Positions 1 through 8,551 of a DNA stretch of 64,000 nt are shown here, in pieces. The DNA comes from Acidovorax sp. CCYZU-2555 (lineage in GTDB: Bacteria > Pseudomonadota > Gammaproteobacteria > Burkholderiales > Burkholderiaceae_C), in assembly GCF_018413525.1 (NCBI RefSeq), contig NZ_JAHCDD010000013.1, forward strand, positions 27,537-91,536. The letters run 5' to 3'. How positions within the stretch are numbered: position 1 is the first letter of the stretch; every line of letters begins with the position of its first letter. Position numbers and translations under genes: made by a program. The notes under the pieces were generated by a model that saw only the letters and a list, made by a program, of their open reading frames with translations, was not told the DNA's origin and did not search any database.

Positions 1-2
1 TG

Positions 3-131
3 AAGTGCGTGTGGTTCGCCGCCATCAAAGGGGTTGAAACACCGCAGGAGCGTGTGTTTGACGCCGCTGTTTTGGAGAAATTCGAACCGCCGGCGCGCAG
101 AACGCTTAGAAGCTCAATAGCGACGTTCTGA
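3..131 (+). CDS. C-terminal end of a small YodC/DUF2158-like phage protein (partial)
   Basis: An open frame enters from the left edge and stops at TGA 129-131, giving the last 42 residues of a small protein. The pattern V-C-x-W-F followed about 20 residues later by F-D-A-A-V-L-E resembles the end of YodC-like DUF2158 proteins, which are small proteins of unknown function common in phages. The start lies outside the window. A strong hairpin terminator follows directly, so this gene closes a transcription unit ahead of the packaging genes. The family call is tentative because only the C-terminus is visible. Confidence 0.45.
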   Translation, partial: KCVWFAAIKGVETPQERVFDAAVLEKFEPPARRTLRSSIATF

Positions 132-141
132 GAATAATAAG

Positions 142-162
142 CCACCAGAGGGTGGTTTTTTT
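142..162 (+). terminator. Rho-independent terminator
   Basis: The stem CCACC/GGTGG (142-146 with 151-155) has an AGAG loop and is followed directly by seven T residues. It separates the edge gene from the late operon that starts at 176. Confidence 0.75.
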
Positions 163-175
163 ATAAGGGCCGACC

Positions 176-814
176 ATGGCAACAAAACCGGCAAAGGTAA
201 CAGCGCCGGCTCTTGCCATGGGCGTCCGGCCATACCCCCCGCAAGACCTGGCACGCTACCTCCCGGCCGTTGGGGTCGTAGAGTGGGTGCAATCCGAGAT
301 CCTCGCCAGGGACGGCAGCATCCACAACCCGGAGCATGCGCACCTCCTTGACGCCGACCTGGTGTTCCTTTGGGCACCTGCTGGATTCACCAAGGCCATG
401 AAGACCGTGATCGGTCAGGCTGAGGAAGTGATGATCCGGGCGGGTGGCTGGCAGAAGGGGCGGCAAGAGCAGCAGCTCGAAGACTGGTTCGGCCGCGTGC
501 CGGGCTTCATGATTACCCTGGACGCCGACTACTGCGCCCAGTGCAGTGACGCCGACTGGTGCGCACTGGTCGAGCATGAGCTGTACCACGTTGCCCAGGC
601 GCTCGATGAATTCGGCGCCCCCAAGTTCACCAAGGACGGATTGCCCAAGCTCAAGATCCGCGGGCACGACGTTGAAGAGTTCGTTGGCGTGGTCCGGCGC
701 TACGGCCCATCAGTCGATGTGAAGCGCCTTGTGGATGTGGCAAACGCCGGCCCGGAGCTTCGCCTTGGCAGCATTGCCCACTCCTGCGGAACCTGCCTCA
801 AGGCAGTCGCATAA
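176..814 (+). CDS. Putative phage metallopeptidase (HExxH)
   Basis: This 212-aa protein carries a zinc-metallopeptidase signature HELYH at residues 134-138, followed by a GHDVEEF stretch (about 163-169) that could supply a third ligand. This matches the 'putative phage metallopeptidase' family, which often sits just before the terminase genes in Burkholderiales prophages. The substrate is unknown; a role in head maturation or host takeover is only inferred from position. The ATG lies 14 bases after the T-run of the upstream terminator, so a promoter for the late operon should be close by, but I cannot identify it securely. Confidence 0.75.
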   Translation: MATKPAKVTAPALAMGVRPYPPQDLARYLPAVGVVEWVQSEILARDGSIHNPEHAHLLDADLVFLWAPAGFTKAMKTVIGQAEEVMIRAGGWQKGRQEQQLEDWFGRVPGFMITLDADYCAQCSDADWCALVEHELYHVAQALDEFGAPKFTKDGLPKLKIRGHDVEEFVGVVRRYGPSVDVKRLVDVANAGPELRLGSIAHSCGTCLKAVA

Positions 815-844
815 CTTTCACCCCCTTTAGACGGAATACCGCAT

Positions 845-1309
845 ATGGCAAAGCTCAGTGAGGCGGAAAAGCGCTTCATTGTGCAAGCGCTCGCCTGCTA
901 CGACACGCCCACCCAGGTGGTGGAGGCTGTGAAAGAAGAATTTGGCACGGTGGTGGACCGCGGGCATGTGGGCTGCTACGACCCGACCAAGGTGGCCGGC
1001 AAGGAGTTGGCCAAAAAGTGGCGCGACCTTTTCGCCGCGACCCGCGAGGGCTTCAAGCGCGAGATCACGGAGATTCCGATCGCTCAGCGCTCGTACCGCC
1101 TGAAGGTGCTGCAGCGCATCGTGAGCAAGGCGGAGTCGATGAAGAACATGCCGCTTGCCCTGCAGGTGCTGGAGCAGGCGGCCAAGGAGTGCGGCGACAT
1201 GTATGTGAACCGCAAGCCATCGGATGGTGATGGTAAGGGGGGCGATGCTCCGCAACCGGTGAGGGTCGTCGTGCAGGTGCAGGACGCCAGCGCTGATGCA
1301 GACAGTTAG
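845..1309 (+). CDS. DUF2280 protein, probable terminase small subunit
   Basis: This 154-aa protein has an N-terminal region (about 1-60) patterned like a helix-turn-helix that recognises phage DNA, then a long helical segment typical of DUF2280 proteins. DUF2280 genes regularly precede large terminase genes and are regarded as small-subunit equivalents that select the packaging site. The last 14 bases overlap the large terminase start at 1296, so the two are translationally coupled. The C-terminus is acidic and low in complexity. The role is inferred from family and position. Confidence 0.72.
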   Translation: MAKLSEAEKRFIVQALACYDTPTQVVEAVKEEFGTVVDRGHVGCYDPTKVAGKELAKKWRDLFAATREGFKREITEIPIAQRSYRLKVLQRIVSKAESMKNMPLALQVLEQAAKECGDMYVNRKPSDGDGKGGDAPQPVRVVVQVQDASADADS

Positions 1310-2582
1310 CCCGCGCCTGAACATCCCGCAGTCTCGTTTCCTCGCTCTGCCGCACAAGTTCCGCGCTTTCGTGGCCGGGTTCGGTTCGGGCAAGACCTGG
1401 GTGGGGTGCTCTGGGCTGTCGGCACATGCTTGGCAGTTTCCGCGCATCAACGCCGGCTACTTCGCCCCGAGCTATCCGCAGATTCGCGATATCTTCTTTC
1501 CTACGATTGAAGAGGTGGCGCACGACTGGGGGCTGAGGACTGAGATACGGGAATCGAACAAGGAAGTTCACCTCTACTCGGGCCGGCAGTACCGCACGAC
1601 GGTGATCTGCCGATCCATGGACAGGCCCGAATCCATCGTCGGCTTCAAGATCGGGCAGGCCCTGGTCGATGAGCTGGATGTGATGGCAAAGCAGAAGGCG
1701 GAACAGGCCTGGCGCAAGATCATCGCGCGGATGCGCTACAAGGTCGACGGCCTGAAGAATGGCGTGGACGTCACGACGACCCCGGAAGGATTCAAGTTCA
1801 CGCACCAGCAGTTCGTGAAGGCGGCGCAGGATAAGCCCGAGCTGGCAAAGCTGTACGGCCTGATCCAGGCGAGCACGTTCGAGAACGCCAAGAACCTGCC
1901 GGCCGACTACATCCCTTCGCTCTTCGACAGCTACCCCAAGCAGCTGATCGACGCCTACCTGCGTGGCCTGTTCGTCAACCTGACCTCGGGCAGCGTCTAT
2001 CCAGACTTCGACCGCAAGCTGAATCACAGCTTCGACTCGCTGCAGGAAAACGAGCCCGTGATGCTCGGGATGGACTTCAACAGGCTGCACATGGCAGCTG
2101 TGGCGTATGTGATCCGGGATGGCTGGCCGGTGGCGGTGGATGAGATCACGGATGGACGTGACACTCCCTACATGGCCCGCTTGTTCAAGGAGCGCTATCA
2201 GGACAAGGGGCACGCCGTCACGGTGTACCCCGATGCCTCGGGTCAGAACAGCAGCAGCAAGAACGCCAGCGAGTCCGATCTGTCGATACTTCGAGAGCAC
2301 GGGCTGAGGGTGGAGGTGAACGGCACCAACCCGGCAGTTGCCGACCGCATCAACGCCCTTAACGCCTTGATCCTGAACGGGGAGGGCGTGCGGCGCCTGA
2401 AGGTCAACACGCTGCGCTGCCCGAAGCTGACCGAGGCCCTGGAGCAGCAGGCCTATGACAAGAACGGGCAGCCGGACAAGTCCAGCGGCGTGGATCACGT
2501 CATCGACGCGGCGGGCTACCCCATCGCGTACATGTGGCCCATCGTCAAGAAGGTGGCAACCGTCCAGCAACTCCGCTGGTGA
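1296..2582 (+). CDS. terL: Phage terminase large subunit
   Basis: This 428-aa DNA-packaging motor cuts concatemeric phage DNA and pumps it into proheads using ATP. The N-terminal ATPase shows a Walker A-like GFGSGKT (28-34) and a Walker B ending in D125-E126. The C-terminal RNase H-like nuclease is marked by acidic residues in MLGMDFN (D260), VYPDASG (D313) and GVDHVIDA (D400, D404). Length and domain order fit a complete TerL. The start overlaps the DUF2280 gene by 14 bases. The closest relatives should be Burkholderia and Bordetella siphophage-type terminases. Confidence 0.93.
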   Translation: MQTVSPRLNIPQSRFLALPHKFRAFVAGFGSGKTWVGCSGLSAHAWQFPRINAGYFAPSYPQIRDIFFPTIEEVAHDWGLRTEIRESNKEVHLYSGRQYRTTVICRSMDRPESIVGFKIGQALVDELDVMAKQKAEQAWRKIIARMRYKVDGLKNGVDVTTTPEGFKFTHQQFVKAAQDKPELAKLYGLIQASTFENAKNLPADYIPSLFDSYPKQLIDAYLRGLFVNLTSGSVYPDFDRKLNHSFDSLQENEPVMLGMDFNRLHMAAVAYVIRDGWPVAVDEITDGRDTPYMARLFKERYQDKGHAVTVYPDASGQNSSSKNASESDLSILREHGLRVEVNGTNPAVADRINALNALILNGEGVRRLKVNTLRCPKLTEALEQQAYDKNGQPDKSSGVDHVIDAAGYPIAYMWPIVKKVATVQQLRW

Positions 2583-2598
2583 GCAACAACAACTCCGA

Positions 2599-2627
2599 AC
2601 CCGCCCAGGCAACTGGAGCGGGTTTTT
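2599..2627 (+). terminator. Hairpin with T-run between terL and portal
   Basis: ACCCGC (2599-2604) pairs with GCGGGT (2618-2623) around a 13-base loop and runs into TTTTT. It ends only three bases before the portal ATG at 2630. It therefore looks like an attenuating or processing structure inside the late operon rather than a full stop. Confidence 0.5.
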
Positions 2628-2629
2628 CT

Positions 2630-3997
2630 ATGGCAATTCAGGTCAACGAAGTAGACGCACCGATCGCACGAATGCAGGCCGACTGGGCCGTGATCGATGC
2701 GCTGCTCGGTGGCACTCCGGCCATGCGGGCGGCGAAGAAGAAGTATTTGCCCCAGCAGCCGCGGGAGTCCAATGAGGACTATGACTATCGTCTGAGCACC
2801 TCGACGCTGTTCCCAGCGCTTGAGCGCACCTTGGCCGTGATGAGCGGCAAGCCTTTCAGCAAGCAGATCACAGTCGCCGAGACCGTGCCGAGCCAAGTAC
2901 AGGAGCTGCTTTCGAGCATCGATGACAAGGGGGCATCGCTCCACGCGTTCGCGTTCCGCGCCTTTCGCGAGATGGTGAGCCACGGCTTTGGCGGCATCCT
3001 TGTGGACCACACGAAGACAGACGGCCAGGCCAAGACGGTGGCCGATGCCAAGCGCATGGGCGCGCGGCCCTACTGGGTGCACTACAAGCACGGGCAGATC
3101 CTTGGCGCGCGGTTCCAGCAAGGCGCTGCAGGGCTTCAAATGACGCTGCTGCGCCTGCTGGAGACGATCGAGCAAGAAGACGGCGAATATGGCAGCACCA
3201 TGGTTGAGCAGGTGCGCGTTCTGCGCCCGGGCGCATGGGAAATCCACCGCAAGGGCAAAGATGGATGGGAGGTGCACGAAAGCGGCACGACGACGCTCGA
3301 TCGCATCCCGTTCGTGTTCCTGCTGGCCAACCCCATTGGCCCAATGGAAAGCCGGCCGCCGCTCAAGGATCTGGCCTACCTGAACGTCAAGCACTGGCAA
3401 CAGCAGAGCGATCAGGACACGTCGATCAGGTACGCGACAAAGCCCCTGGTCTACGCGACCGGCATCAACAGCGGCGACAACATCACGCTGTCGAGCGATT
3501 CAATCCTGAAGCTGCCCCCGAATGCCACGCTTGATGTCGCGCAGGGGCGCGCCGAGGCGGTGACGGTCGGGCGCAACGAGCTCGAAGCGCTCGAGCAGCA
3601 GATGATCCAGACGGGCGCTGAGCTGCTTGTGGCCACGCCCGGCCAGCGCAGCGCGACCGAGGCCAGCAACGACGCCGAAGCCAACAAGGCCAGCCTGCAG
3701 AGCCTGGTCGAGGACTTCGAGGATGCTGTCGACCAGTGCCTGCAGTTCACGGCTGACTGGCTCAAGGCTGGTGAGGCGGGATCGGTGGCGCTGTTCAAGG
3801 ACTTCGGCGCGGCGACGCTGTCGGATGCGTCGGCTCAGCTGGTGATCGCCATGGCCCAGGCCGGACTGATCACCAAGGAAACAGCGCTCAAGGAGCAGCA
3901 GCGCCGCGGCGTGCTGTCGCCTGATCTGGATGTGGAAACGGAGGTGGCGCTGGCGAGTGAGTCCGCGCCGAGCCTGGGTAAAACAGGGGTCGAATGA
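2630..3997 (+). CDS. Phage portal-like protein, DUF4055
   Basis: This 455-aa protein matches the DUF4055 type of phage portal protein. It sits where the portal is expected, between terL and the MuF minor head protein, and would form the dodecameric ring for DNA entry and tail attachment. The frame is open from ATG 2534, inside terL, but I chose ATG 2630 because it follows terL's stop and the protein then begins with a normal N-terminus. GGAG lies 11 bases upstream. The gene overlaps the next one by ATGA. Confidence 0.8.
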   Translation: MAIQVNEVDAPIARMQADWAVIDALLGGTPAMRAAKKKYLPQQPRESNEDYDYRLSTSTLFPALERTLAVMSGKPFSKQITVAETVPSQVQELLSSIDDKGASLHAFAFRAFREMVSHGFGGILVDHTKTDGQAKTVADAKRMGARPYWVHYKHGQILGARFQQGAAGLQMTLLRLLETIEQEDGEYGSTMVEQVRVLRPGAWEIHRKGKDGWEVHESGTTTLDRIPFVFLLANPIGPMESRPPLKDLAYLNVKHWQQQSDQDTSIRYATKPLVYATGINSGDNITLSSDSILKLPPNATLDVAQGRAEAVTVGRNELEALEQQMIQTGAELLVATPGQRSATEASNDAEANKASLQSLVEDFEDAVDQCLQFTADWLKAGEAGSVALFKDFGAATLSDASAQLVIAMAQAGLITKETALKEQQRRGVLSPDLDVETEVALASESAPSLGKTGVE

Positions 3998-5106
3998 TGG
4001 AATCGGTCAACGACCTGCTGCAAGACGAATCGATCCGGCATCAGGTCGCACTGCAGGGATACAGCACTGGCGTGGTTCAGCGCATCATGGCCGTGCTGAA
4101 CCGCTCCGATGCGCGCCTGGCCGCCGAGCTTGCCCAGTTGCTGGAAAGCATGTCGCCCACGACGTTCAAGATGGAGCGCCTGGAGAGTCTGCTATCCAGC
4201 GTGCGCAGCCTGTCGACCGCTGCCTATGACCAGATCGGCAAGGCGCTCAGCGATGAGCTGCGCGAGTTCGTGGCCTACGAGGTGAGCTACCAGCATCAGA
4301 TGCTGATTTCGCATGTGCCGGTGGCCGTGCATGTCGCTGCGGTCAGCGCCGAGTCGGTCTACGCCGCAGCGCTGGCCCGGCCGTTCCAAGGCGTGCTGCT
4401 CATGAACGTGTGGAGCGACCTGGATGCGCAGAAGTTCAAACGGGTTCGGCAGTCGATTGCTCAGGGCTACCTCGAGGGCCGCAGCACCGACCAGATCATT
4501 CGTGAGCTGCGCGGCACGCGGGCCAAGGGCTACGAGGACGGCATCATCCAGCGCGACCGCCGCGATGTGGAGGCCGTTGTGCGCACTGCGCTGGGCCACA
4601 CGGCTGGCATGGCGCAGGACCGGGTCATGGAGGCCAACACGGATCTGCTCAAGGCGCTGCAGTGGTCATCCACGCTCGACCTGCGCACCTCGGCGCCGTG
4701 CCGCATCCGCGACCGGCTGCTGTACACGCCAGGCGACCACAAGCCTATCGGGCACAAGGTGCCGTGGCTGGCCGGCCCGGGCCGCCTGCACTGGCGCTGC
4801 CGCAGCGGTCAGGTGCCGGTGCTCAAGAGTCACAAGGAGCTGGGCATAGATATCCCCGAGATCGTGGTGGAAGGCCAGACGCGGGCCAGCCTGGACGGCC
4901 AGGTGCCGCGCGATACGACCTATGCCGACTGGATCCGGAAGCAGAGCGCAGCGCGCCAGGATCAGGTGCTAGGCCCGACGCGCGGCAAGCTGCTGCGCCA
5001 AGGCAAGCTGGAAATGGCCGAGATGTACACCGCCCGCGGCGAGCTACTAACGCTCGATGACCTGCGTATTCGGGATGTCGAGGCTTTCAACCGCGCGGGA
5101 CTTTGA
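3994..5106 (+). CDS. Minor head protein, MuF / SPP1 gp7-like
   Basis: This 370-aa head-morphogenesis protein carries the MuF-type signature in its C-terminal half: a short strand rich in STLDLRTSAPC, then Y-T-P-G-D-H and G-R-L-H-W-R-C-R (about residues 225-270). Members sit inside the head near the portal and may travel into the host with the DNA. The start overlaps the portal stop (ATGA), indicating coupling. Its length is normal for a stand-alone MuF protein without a toxin extension. Confidence 0.82.
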   Translation: MMESVNDLLQDESIRHQVALQGYSTGVVQRIMAVLNRSDARLAAELAQLLESMSPTTFKMERLESLLSSVRSLSTAAYDQIGKALSDELREFVAYEVSYQHQMLISHVPVAVHVAAVSAESVYAAALARPFQGVLLMNVWSDLDAQKFKRVRQSIAQGYLEGRSTDQIIRELRGTRAKGYEDGIIQRDRRDVEAVVRTALGHTAGMAQDRVMEANTDLLKALQWSSTLDLRTSAPCRIRDRLLYTPGDHKPIGHKVPWLAGPGRLHWRCRSGQVPVLKSHKELGIDIPEIVVEGQTRASLDGQVPRDTTYADWIRKQSAARQDQVLGPTRGKLLRQGKLEMAEMYTARGELLTLDDLRIRDVEAFNRAGL

Positions 5107-5139
5107 TTACGATGTGGTTTCTTACAAATAGTAACCAGT

Positions 5140-5337
5140 ATGACTAAGCCTCTACACAGCATCATTGAAGCACGATGTCCTTTTTGTGGATCCATTGGCA
5201 CCATGAGTAGTGAGCAATCCTCTCGTGGTGTTCACATTCACTTTGTGAAGTGCAAAAGCGGAGCATGTGATTCGCAAGGACCAAAAAACAGCGACCCTAA
5301 TGCCGCGATCGATGCGTGGAATGACTGGGACAAATGA
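5140..5337 (+). CDS. Lar-like zinc-finger protein
   Basis: This 65-aa protein has the layout of Lar-family restriction alleviation proteins: CPFC near the N-terminus, a second cysteine pair (KCKSGAC) and a closing A-I-D-A-W-N. Lar of Rac prophage modulates type I restriction, but most family members are untested. The gene shares ATGA with the next, interrupted, zinc-ribbon gene. No good Shine-Dalgarno sequence precedes the ATG. Confidence 0.7.
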   Translation: MTKPLHSIIEARCPFCGSIGTMSSEQSSRGVHIHFVKCKSGACDSQGPKNSDPNAAIDAWNDWDK

Positions 5338-5636
5338 CTCTTCAGCTGGTTCCACCATCCCCGCCTGATGCTAAGACAGCGCTGGTCGAGCGCCTCAAGG
5401 CAATGGAGAGGCCCGACGGGATGCTGCAATGCAACAAGTGCGGTGGCAGGCAAACGCTTTTGCTTCGCAGCGGTGACCGCATCTAGGCCGGTCGCGTCAA
5501 ACCCGGTACGATCATCGAGACAGGCATCTGCCCGCACTGCTGGAAGCAAGGCGTGATCGTTGACATGATCCCAAGCAAGCCCCGTGAGGTGCGGCAGGCC
5601 CAGCCCAGACGCGTGAAGCCAAAGGTCGTGAAGTGA
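5334..5636 (+). pseudogene. Zinc-ribbon phage protein interrupted by an in-frame TAG
   Basis: From ATG 5334 the frame encodes 50 residues including CNKC, meets TAG at 5484-5486, then continues open for 49 more codons including CPHC before TGA at 5634-5636. The two cysteine pairs would make one zinc ribbon, so the protein was probably about 100 aa. The stop is one base from CAG. Either the gene is dead, or the amber codon is read through, or the base is a sequencing error. It overlaps the Lar-like gene by four bases. Confidence 0.6.
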
Positions 5637-5728
5637 AGAAAATGGAGTTCTGCCAGATCCACATATGAACGGCCGCTTGCCCTTGAATAGCTGTACTTCT
5701 ACAGCGGCATGCGGTCGGTGGAGTCTGT

Positions 5729-5956
5729 ATGTTTCTGAAAGATCAGAGTCGCGCCATTCGGCGCAGTCATATCGCACGCTTGAAATCTTTACGAGCCTCA
5801 TATTGGGGTAACCAAGTCGGCGGGTTAGAACCGCGTCGTTTGGGCGCAGTGGTCCAACATGCCTGTATCTGTTCGTGCTGGATGTGTGGGAACCCTCGCA
5901 AGTGGTTCGGCGAACGTAGCTTTCAAGAGCGCCGTTTGATGCAACACAAAAGCTAA
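5729..5956 (+). CDS. Conserved small protein with CSCWMCGN motif
   Basis: This 75-aa basic protein resembles a widespread family of small bacterial and phage proteins of unknown function. Visible features are an Arg-rich N-terminus (R-R-S-H-I-A-R-L-K), a central Y-W-G, then CSCWMCGNPRKWFGER and Q-E-R-R-L. The three cysteines suggest a metal site. It lies between the zinc-ribbon pseudogene and a double terminator, on the same strand as the phage genes. No function can be assigned. Confidence 0.65.
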   Translation: MFLKDQSRAIRRSHIARLKSLRASYWGNQVGGLEPRRLGAVVQHACICSCWMCGNPRKWFGERSFQERRLMQHKS

Positions 5957-5963
5957 ACCTATG

Positions 5964-6025
5964 GCCCGCCACCGTGCGGGCTTTTCCTTTTCCCGCCCGC
6001 CCTGAGCACTCACGGCGGGCTTTTT
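5964..6025 (+). terminator. Tandem terminator hairpins before the scaffold gene
   Basis: Two GC-rich stems lie back to back: GCCCGC/GCGGGC (5964-5969 with 5976-5981, then TTTT) and GCCCGCC/GGCGGGC (5995-6001 with 6014-6020, then TTTTT). They separate the packaging and portal block from the capsid block. Confidence 0.7.
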
Positions 6026-6105
6026 CATGCCCGTACGCCGGATGGCAGAGGGCGCACCGGGTCGGATGACCCATTCCACCAATGGCCGGACGGCCTCAAC
6101 ACCCC

Positions 6106-6843
6106 ATGAAACTCAAGCTCGACGACCAAGGCCACGCTGTTCTGCAAGACGGAAAGCCCGTGTACGTGAAGGATGACGGCGCCGAGGTGGCGTTCGATGT
6201 ACTGGGCACCACCCAGACCATCAGCCGCCTCAATGCGGAAGCCAAGTCCCACCGTGAGCGCGCGGAGACTGCCGAGAAGTCCCTCAAGGGCTTCGAAGGC
6301 ATCGCCGATCCGGCCAAGGCCATGGAAGCGCTGCAGTTGGTCGCCAACCTCGACGCAAAGAAGCTGGTGGATGCCGGCGAGATCGACAAGGTCAAGACCG
6401 AGATTGGCAAAGCCTTCCAGGCTCAACTCGACGCAGCCAACGGCAATGCATCGAAGCTCGAGCAGCAGCTCTACGCCGAGATGATCGGCGGCAGCTTCGC
6501 CCGCTCCAAGTTCGCCCTGGACAAGCTGGCGATTCCTCCTGACCTGGTGCAAGCCTACTTCGGCAAGGCCTTCGGCATCGAAGAGGGCAAGGTCGTCGCC
6601 AAGGATGCCAACGGCAACAAGCTCTACAGCGCGGCCAATCCGGGCGACCTGGCGGGCTTCGATGAGGCGCTGGAGATGCTGGTCAACCAGTACCCGGGCA
6701 AGGAGCACATCCTCAAAGGCACGGGCGCGTCCGGCTCTGGAGCGCAAGGCGGTGGCGGCGGTGGCGGTCAAAAAACAGGCAACTTCGGAGGCACCAAGGC
6801 CGACCGCGTTGCCGCAATCAAGCAACTCACATCTTACGCCTGA
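6106..6843 (+). CDS. Phage scaffold-like protein (DUF6651 type)
   Basis: This 245-aa protein lies immediately before the major capsid gene. It has a short beta N-terminus (M-K-L-K-L-D-D-Q-G), a long charged helical middle (about 45-125) and a Gly/Gln-rich linker near the end, the usual build of assembly scaffolds that are removed after prohead formation. An upstream in-frame ATG at 6082 would add eight residues; ATG 6106 gives the usual family N-terminus. Neither has a convincing Shine-Dalgarno sequence. The DUF number is from memory. Confidence 0.7.
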   Translation: MKLKLDDQGHAVLQDGKPVYVKDDGAEVAFDVLGTTQTISRLNAEAKSHRERAETAEKSLKGFEGIADPAKAMEALQLVANLDAKKLVDAGEIDKVKTEIGKAFQAQLDAANGNASKLEQQLYAEMIGGSFARSKFALDKLAIPPDLVQAYFGKAFGIEEGKVVAKDANGNKLYSAANPGDLAGFDEALEMLVNQYPGKEHILKGTGASGSGAQGGGGGGGQKTGNFGGTKADRVAAIKQLTSYA

Positions 6844-6863
6844 GAGGGCAAGAAAGGCAAACC

Positions 6864-7832
6864 ATGGCACTTTCCGACATGAAGGTATTCAACGAGTACC
6901 TCAAGCGAGCCACCATCGAAACCCTGGCCCAGGATGTGGCCAAGTTCAATGCTGCATCTGCCGGCGCGATCCAGCTCACCACGCAGAGCATCGACGGCGA
7001 TTTCCTGCAGGAATCGTTCTGGGCCGGCATCCATGGCGCACAGCGCCGCGTGGATCGCTATGCCGCGAACGGTGCACAGTCCGCGACGCCCCTGTCGCAA
7101 AAGCTGTATGACTCGGTGAAGATCGCAGGCGGCTTCGGCCCCATCCTGTGGGAGCCGGGCCAACTGAGCTGGGTGCAGAAGTCGCCCGAGGAAGCGCTGG
7201 AAGTCATCTCGCGCAACCTGTCCGAGGCGATCATGTCCGACCAGCTCAACACAGCACTCGCCTCGCTGGTTGCTGCGATCGGCAACCAGGCCGGCGCAGT
7301 CAATGATGTGTCGGCCACGGCCGGCGTGAACTACAGCACCATCAACGGCGCGCACGCCAAGTTCGGCGACGCTTCGGCGCGCATCGTGGCCCAGGTCATG
7401 ACCGGCGCGATGTATCACAAGCTGATCGGCCAGAACCTGACCAACGCCAACCACCTGTTCCAGTTCCAAGGCGTCACTGTCGTGGACATCCTGGGCAAGG
7501 CGGTGATCGTGACCGACGCGCCTTCGCTGTTCACGGCCGGCACTCCCGACAAGGAAAAGGTTCTGTCGCTGGTGAGCGGTGCTGCGGTCGTCTCGGACGG
7601 CTCGGACCTGATCACCAACATCCAGACCACGAACGGCAAGGAGCGCATCGAGACCACGATGCAGGCCGACTACACGTTCGGCCTGGGCCTGAAGGGCTTC
7701 ACCTGGGACACGGCCAACGGCGGCAAGAGCCCCACGAATGCCGAACTGGCAACGGGCTCCAACTGGGACCTGGTCGCCAACAGCATCAAGGCCGCGGCCG
7801 GCGTGCTCACCATCGGCGACGCCGCCAAGTAA
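6864..7832 (+). CDS. Major capsid protein
   Basis: This 322-aa protein follows the scaffold gene. It has the hallmarks of a phage major capsid protein: an N-terminal helix (S-D-M-K-V-F-N-E-Y), an A/G-rich body with a strand in the order G-V-T-V-V-D-I-L-G-K-A-V-I-V-T-D, and a C-terminal region ending with K-G-F-T-W-D and a soluble tail. It should have the HK97 fold, though sequence alone cannot prove that. It is probably the most abundant protein of the virion. Confidence 0.82.
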   Translation: MALSDMKVFNEYLKRATIETLAQDVAKFNAASAGAIQLTTQSIDGDFLQESFWAGIHGAQRRVDRYAANGAQSATPLSQKLYDSVKIAGGFGPILWEPGQLSWVQKSPEEALEVISRNLSEAIMSDQLNTALASLVAAIGNQAGAVNDVSATAGVNYSTINGAHAKFGDASARIVAQVMTGAMYHKLIGQNLTNANHLFQFQGVTVVDILGKAVIVTDAPSLFTAGTPDKEKVLSLVSGAAVVSDGSDLITNIQTTNGKERIETTMQADYTFGLGLKGFTWDTANGGKSPTNAELATGSNWDLVANSIKAAAGVLTIGDAAK

Positions 7833-7871
7833 ACAGAGGGGCTTCGGCCCCTCTCCCTTTGGGAGAGTCAC

Positions 7872-8138
7872 ATGCAAGAAAAGAAGGTCTGGTACGAGCC
7901 GCATCCGGTGACCCCGGCGCGCAAGGCTGAGCTGCGCGGGCGCGGCTTTCAAATCATCGACGCGGTTTTCGCGCCTGAGGGGCATGAGAGCCGTGGCGAA
8001 GACGGCGAACCCGAGAGCGTCAAGAAGGCCGCCACCGTGGCAGAGCTGCGCGAATCCCTGACCGCCAAGGGCGTCCAAGTGCCCGAGGGCGCCAAGAAGG
8101 CCGACCTGCAGGCCCTGCTGGACGGCGCCCAGGGTTAG
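7872..8138 (+). CDS. Small HeH/LEM-domain phage protein
   Basis: This 88-aa protein has a C-terminal helix-extension-helix pattern (about residues 55-86, T-V-A-E-L-R-E-S-L...K-K-A-D-L-Q-A-L-L) typical of HeH/LEM folds seen in small phage proteins after the capsid gene. These may act in head completion or DNA contact, but the role is unproven. Its stop overlaps the stop of the antisense KTSC gene, so the two genes converge. Confidence 0.65.
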   Translation: MQEKKVWYEPHPVTPARKAELRGRGFQIIDAVFAPEGHESRGEDGEPESVKKAATVAELRESLTAKGVQVPEGAKKADLQALLDGAQG

Positions 8139-8485
8139 CCGCGGTACTTCTTCGGGATTGGCTTGGTTCGGCAATCGAATGGGCCGTCTGAGCCGCTTCC
8201 TCGAATGCGCTTCTGAAAGAAGTCACGCTTCGAGCCTGCACTCCGAAGGCTCTGCACGGTAGCTGCGTCAATCTCGCAGTAGTGGTAGTAGGTGGACTTC
8301 AGGCGGATGAGCATGTATCGCTCGGCTTTGTCGTAGCAAATCCGCTTGACGTCACTGCCTTCTTGGACGTCTGAGCATTCGAATGCGTCCAGCGGCACCA
8401 GCCGATGGTATTTGACGTCTACGGTTTCTGCCGCAGCTGCGACTCCGACGGAAAGCAGCGTGGAAATGATGATCCGTTTGAGCAT
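8135..8485 (-). CDS. Secreted KTSC-domain protein, antisense cargo gene
   Basis: The gene is the only - strand one in the prophage block and encodes 116 aa. I place the start at ATG 8485 because AGGAGAGG lies just upstream and the protein then begins with a typical signal peptide (M-L-K-R, a hydrophobic stretch, A-A-A-A-E). The mature part has the KTSC pattern (YMLIRLKSTYYHYCEI, then F-F-Q-K-R-I-R-G). KTSC function is unknown. Orientation, own ribosome site and export signal suggest a lysogeny-expressed moron inserted between two head genes. Confidence 0.7.
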   Translation of the reverse strand: MLKRIIISTLLSVGVAAAAETVDVKYHRLVPLDAFECSDVQEGSDVKRICYDKAERYMLIRLKSTYYHYCEIDAATVQSLRSAGSKRDFFQKRIRGSGSDGPFDCRTKPIPKKYRG

Positions 8486-8551
8486 TTGCCTCTCCTCTGT
8501 TTTCGAGCCTTTCATCCTAACTGCCCTACGCGGCATTCTTTGAGGTAGCCC

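Noticed and set aside
1065..2612. 515-aa open frame on the - strand across the terminase gene
   Set aside because: Antisense shadow of terL; no protein-like motifs.
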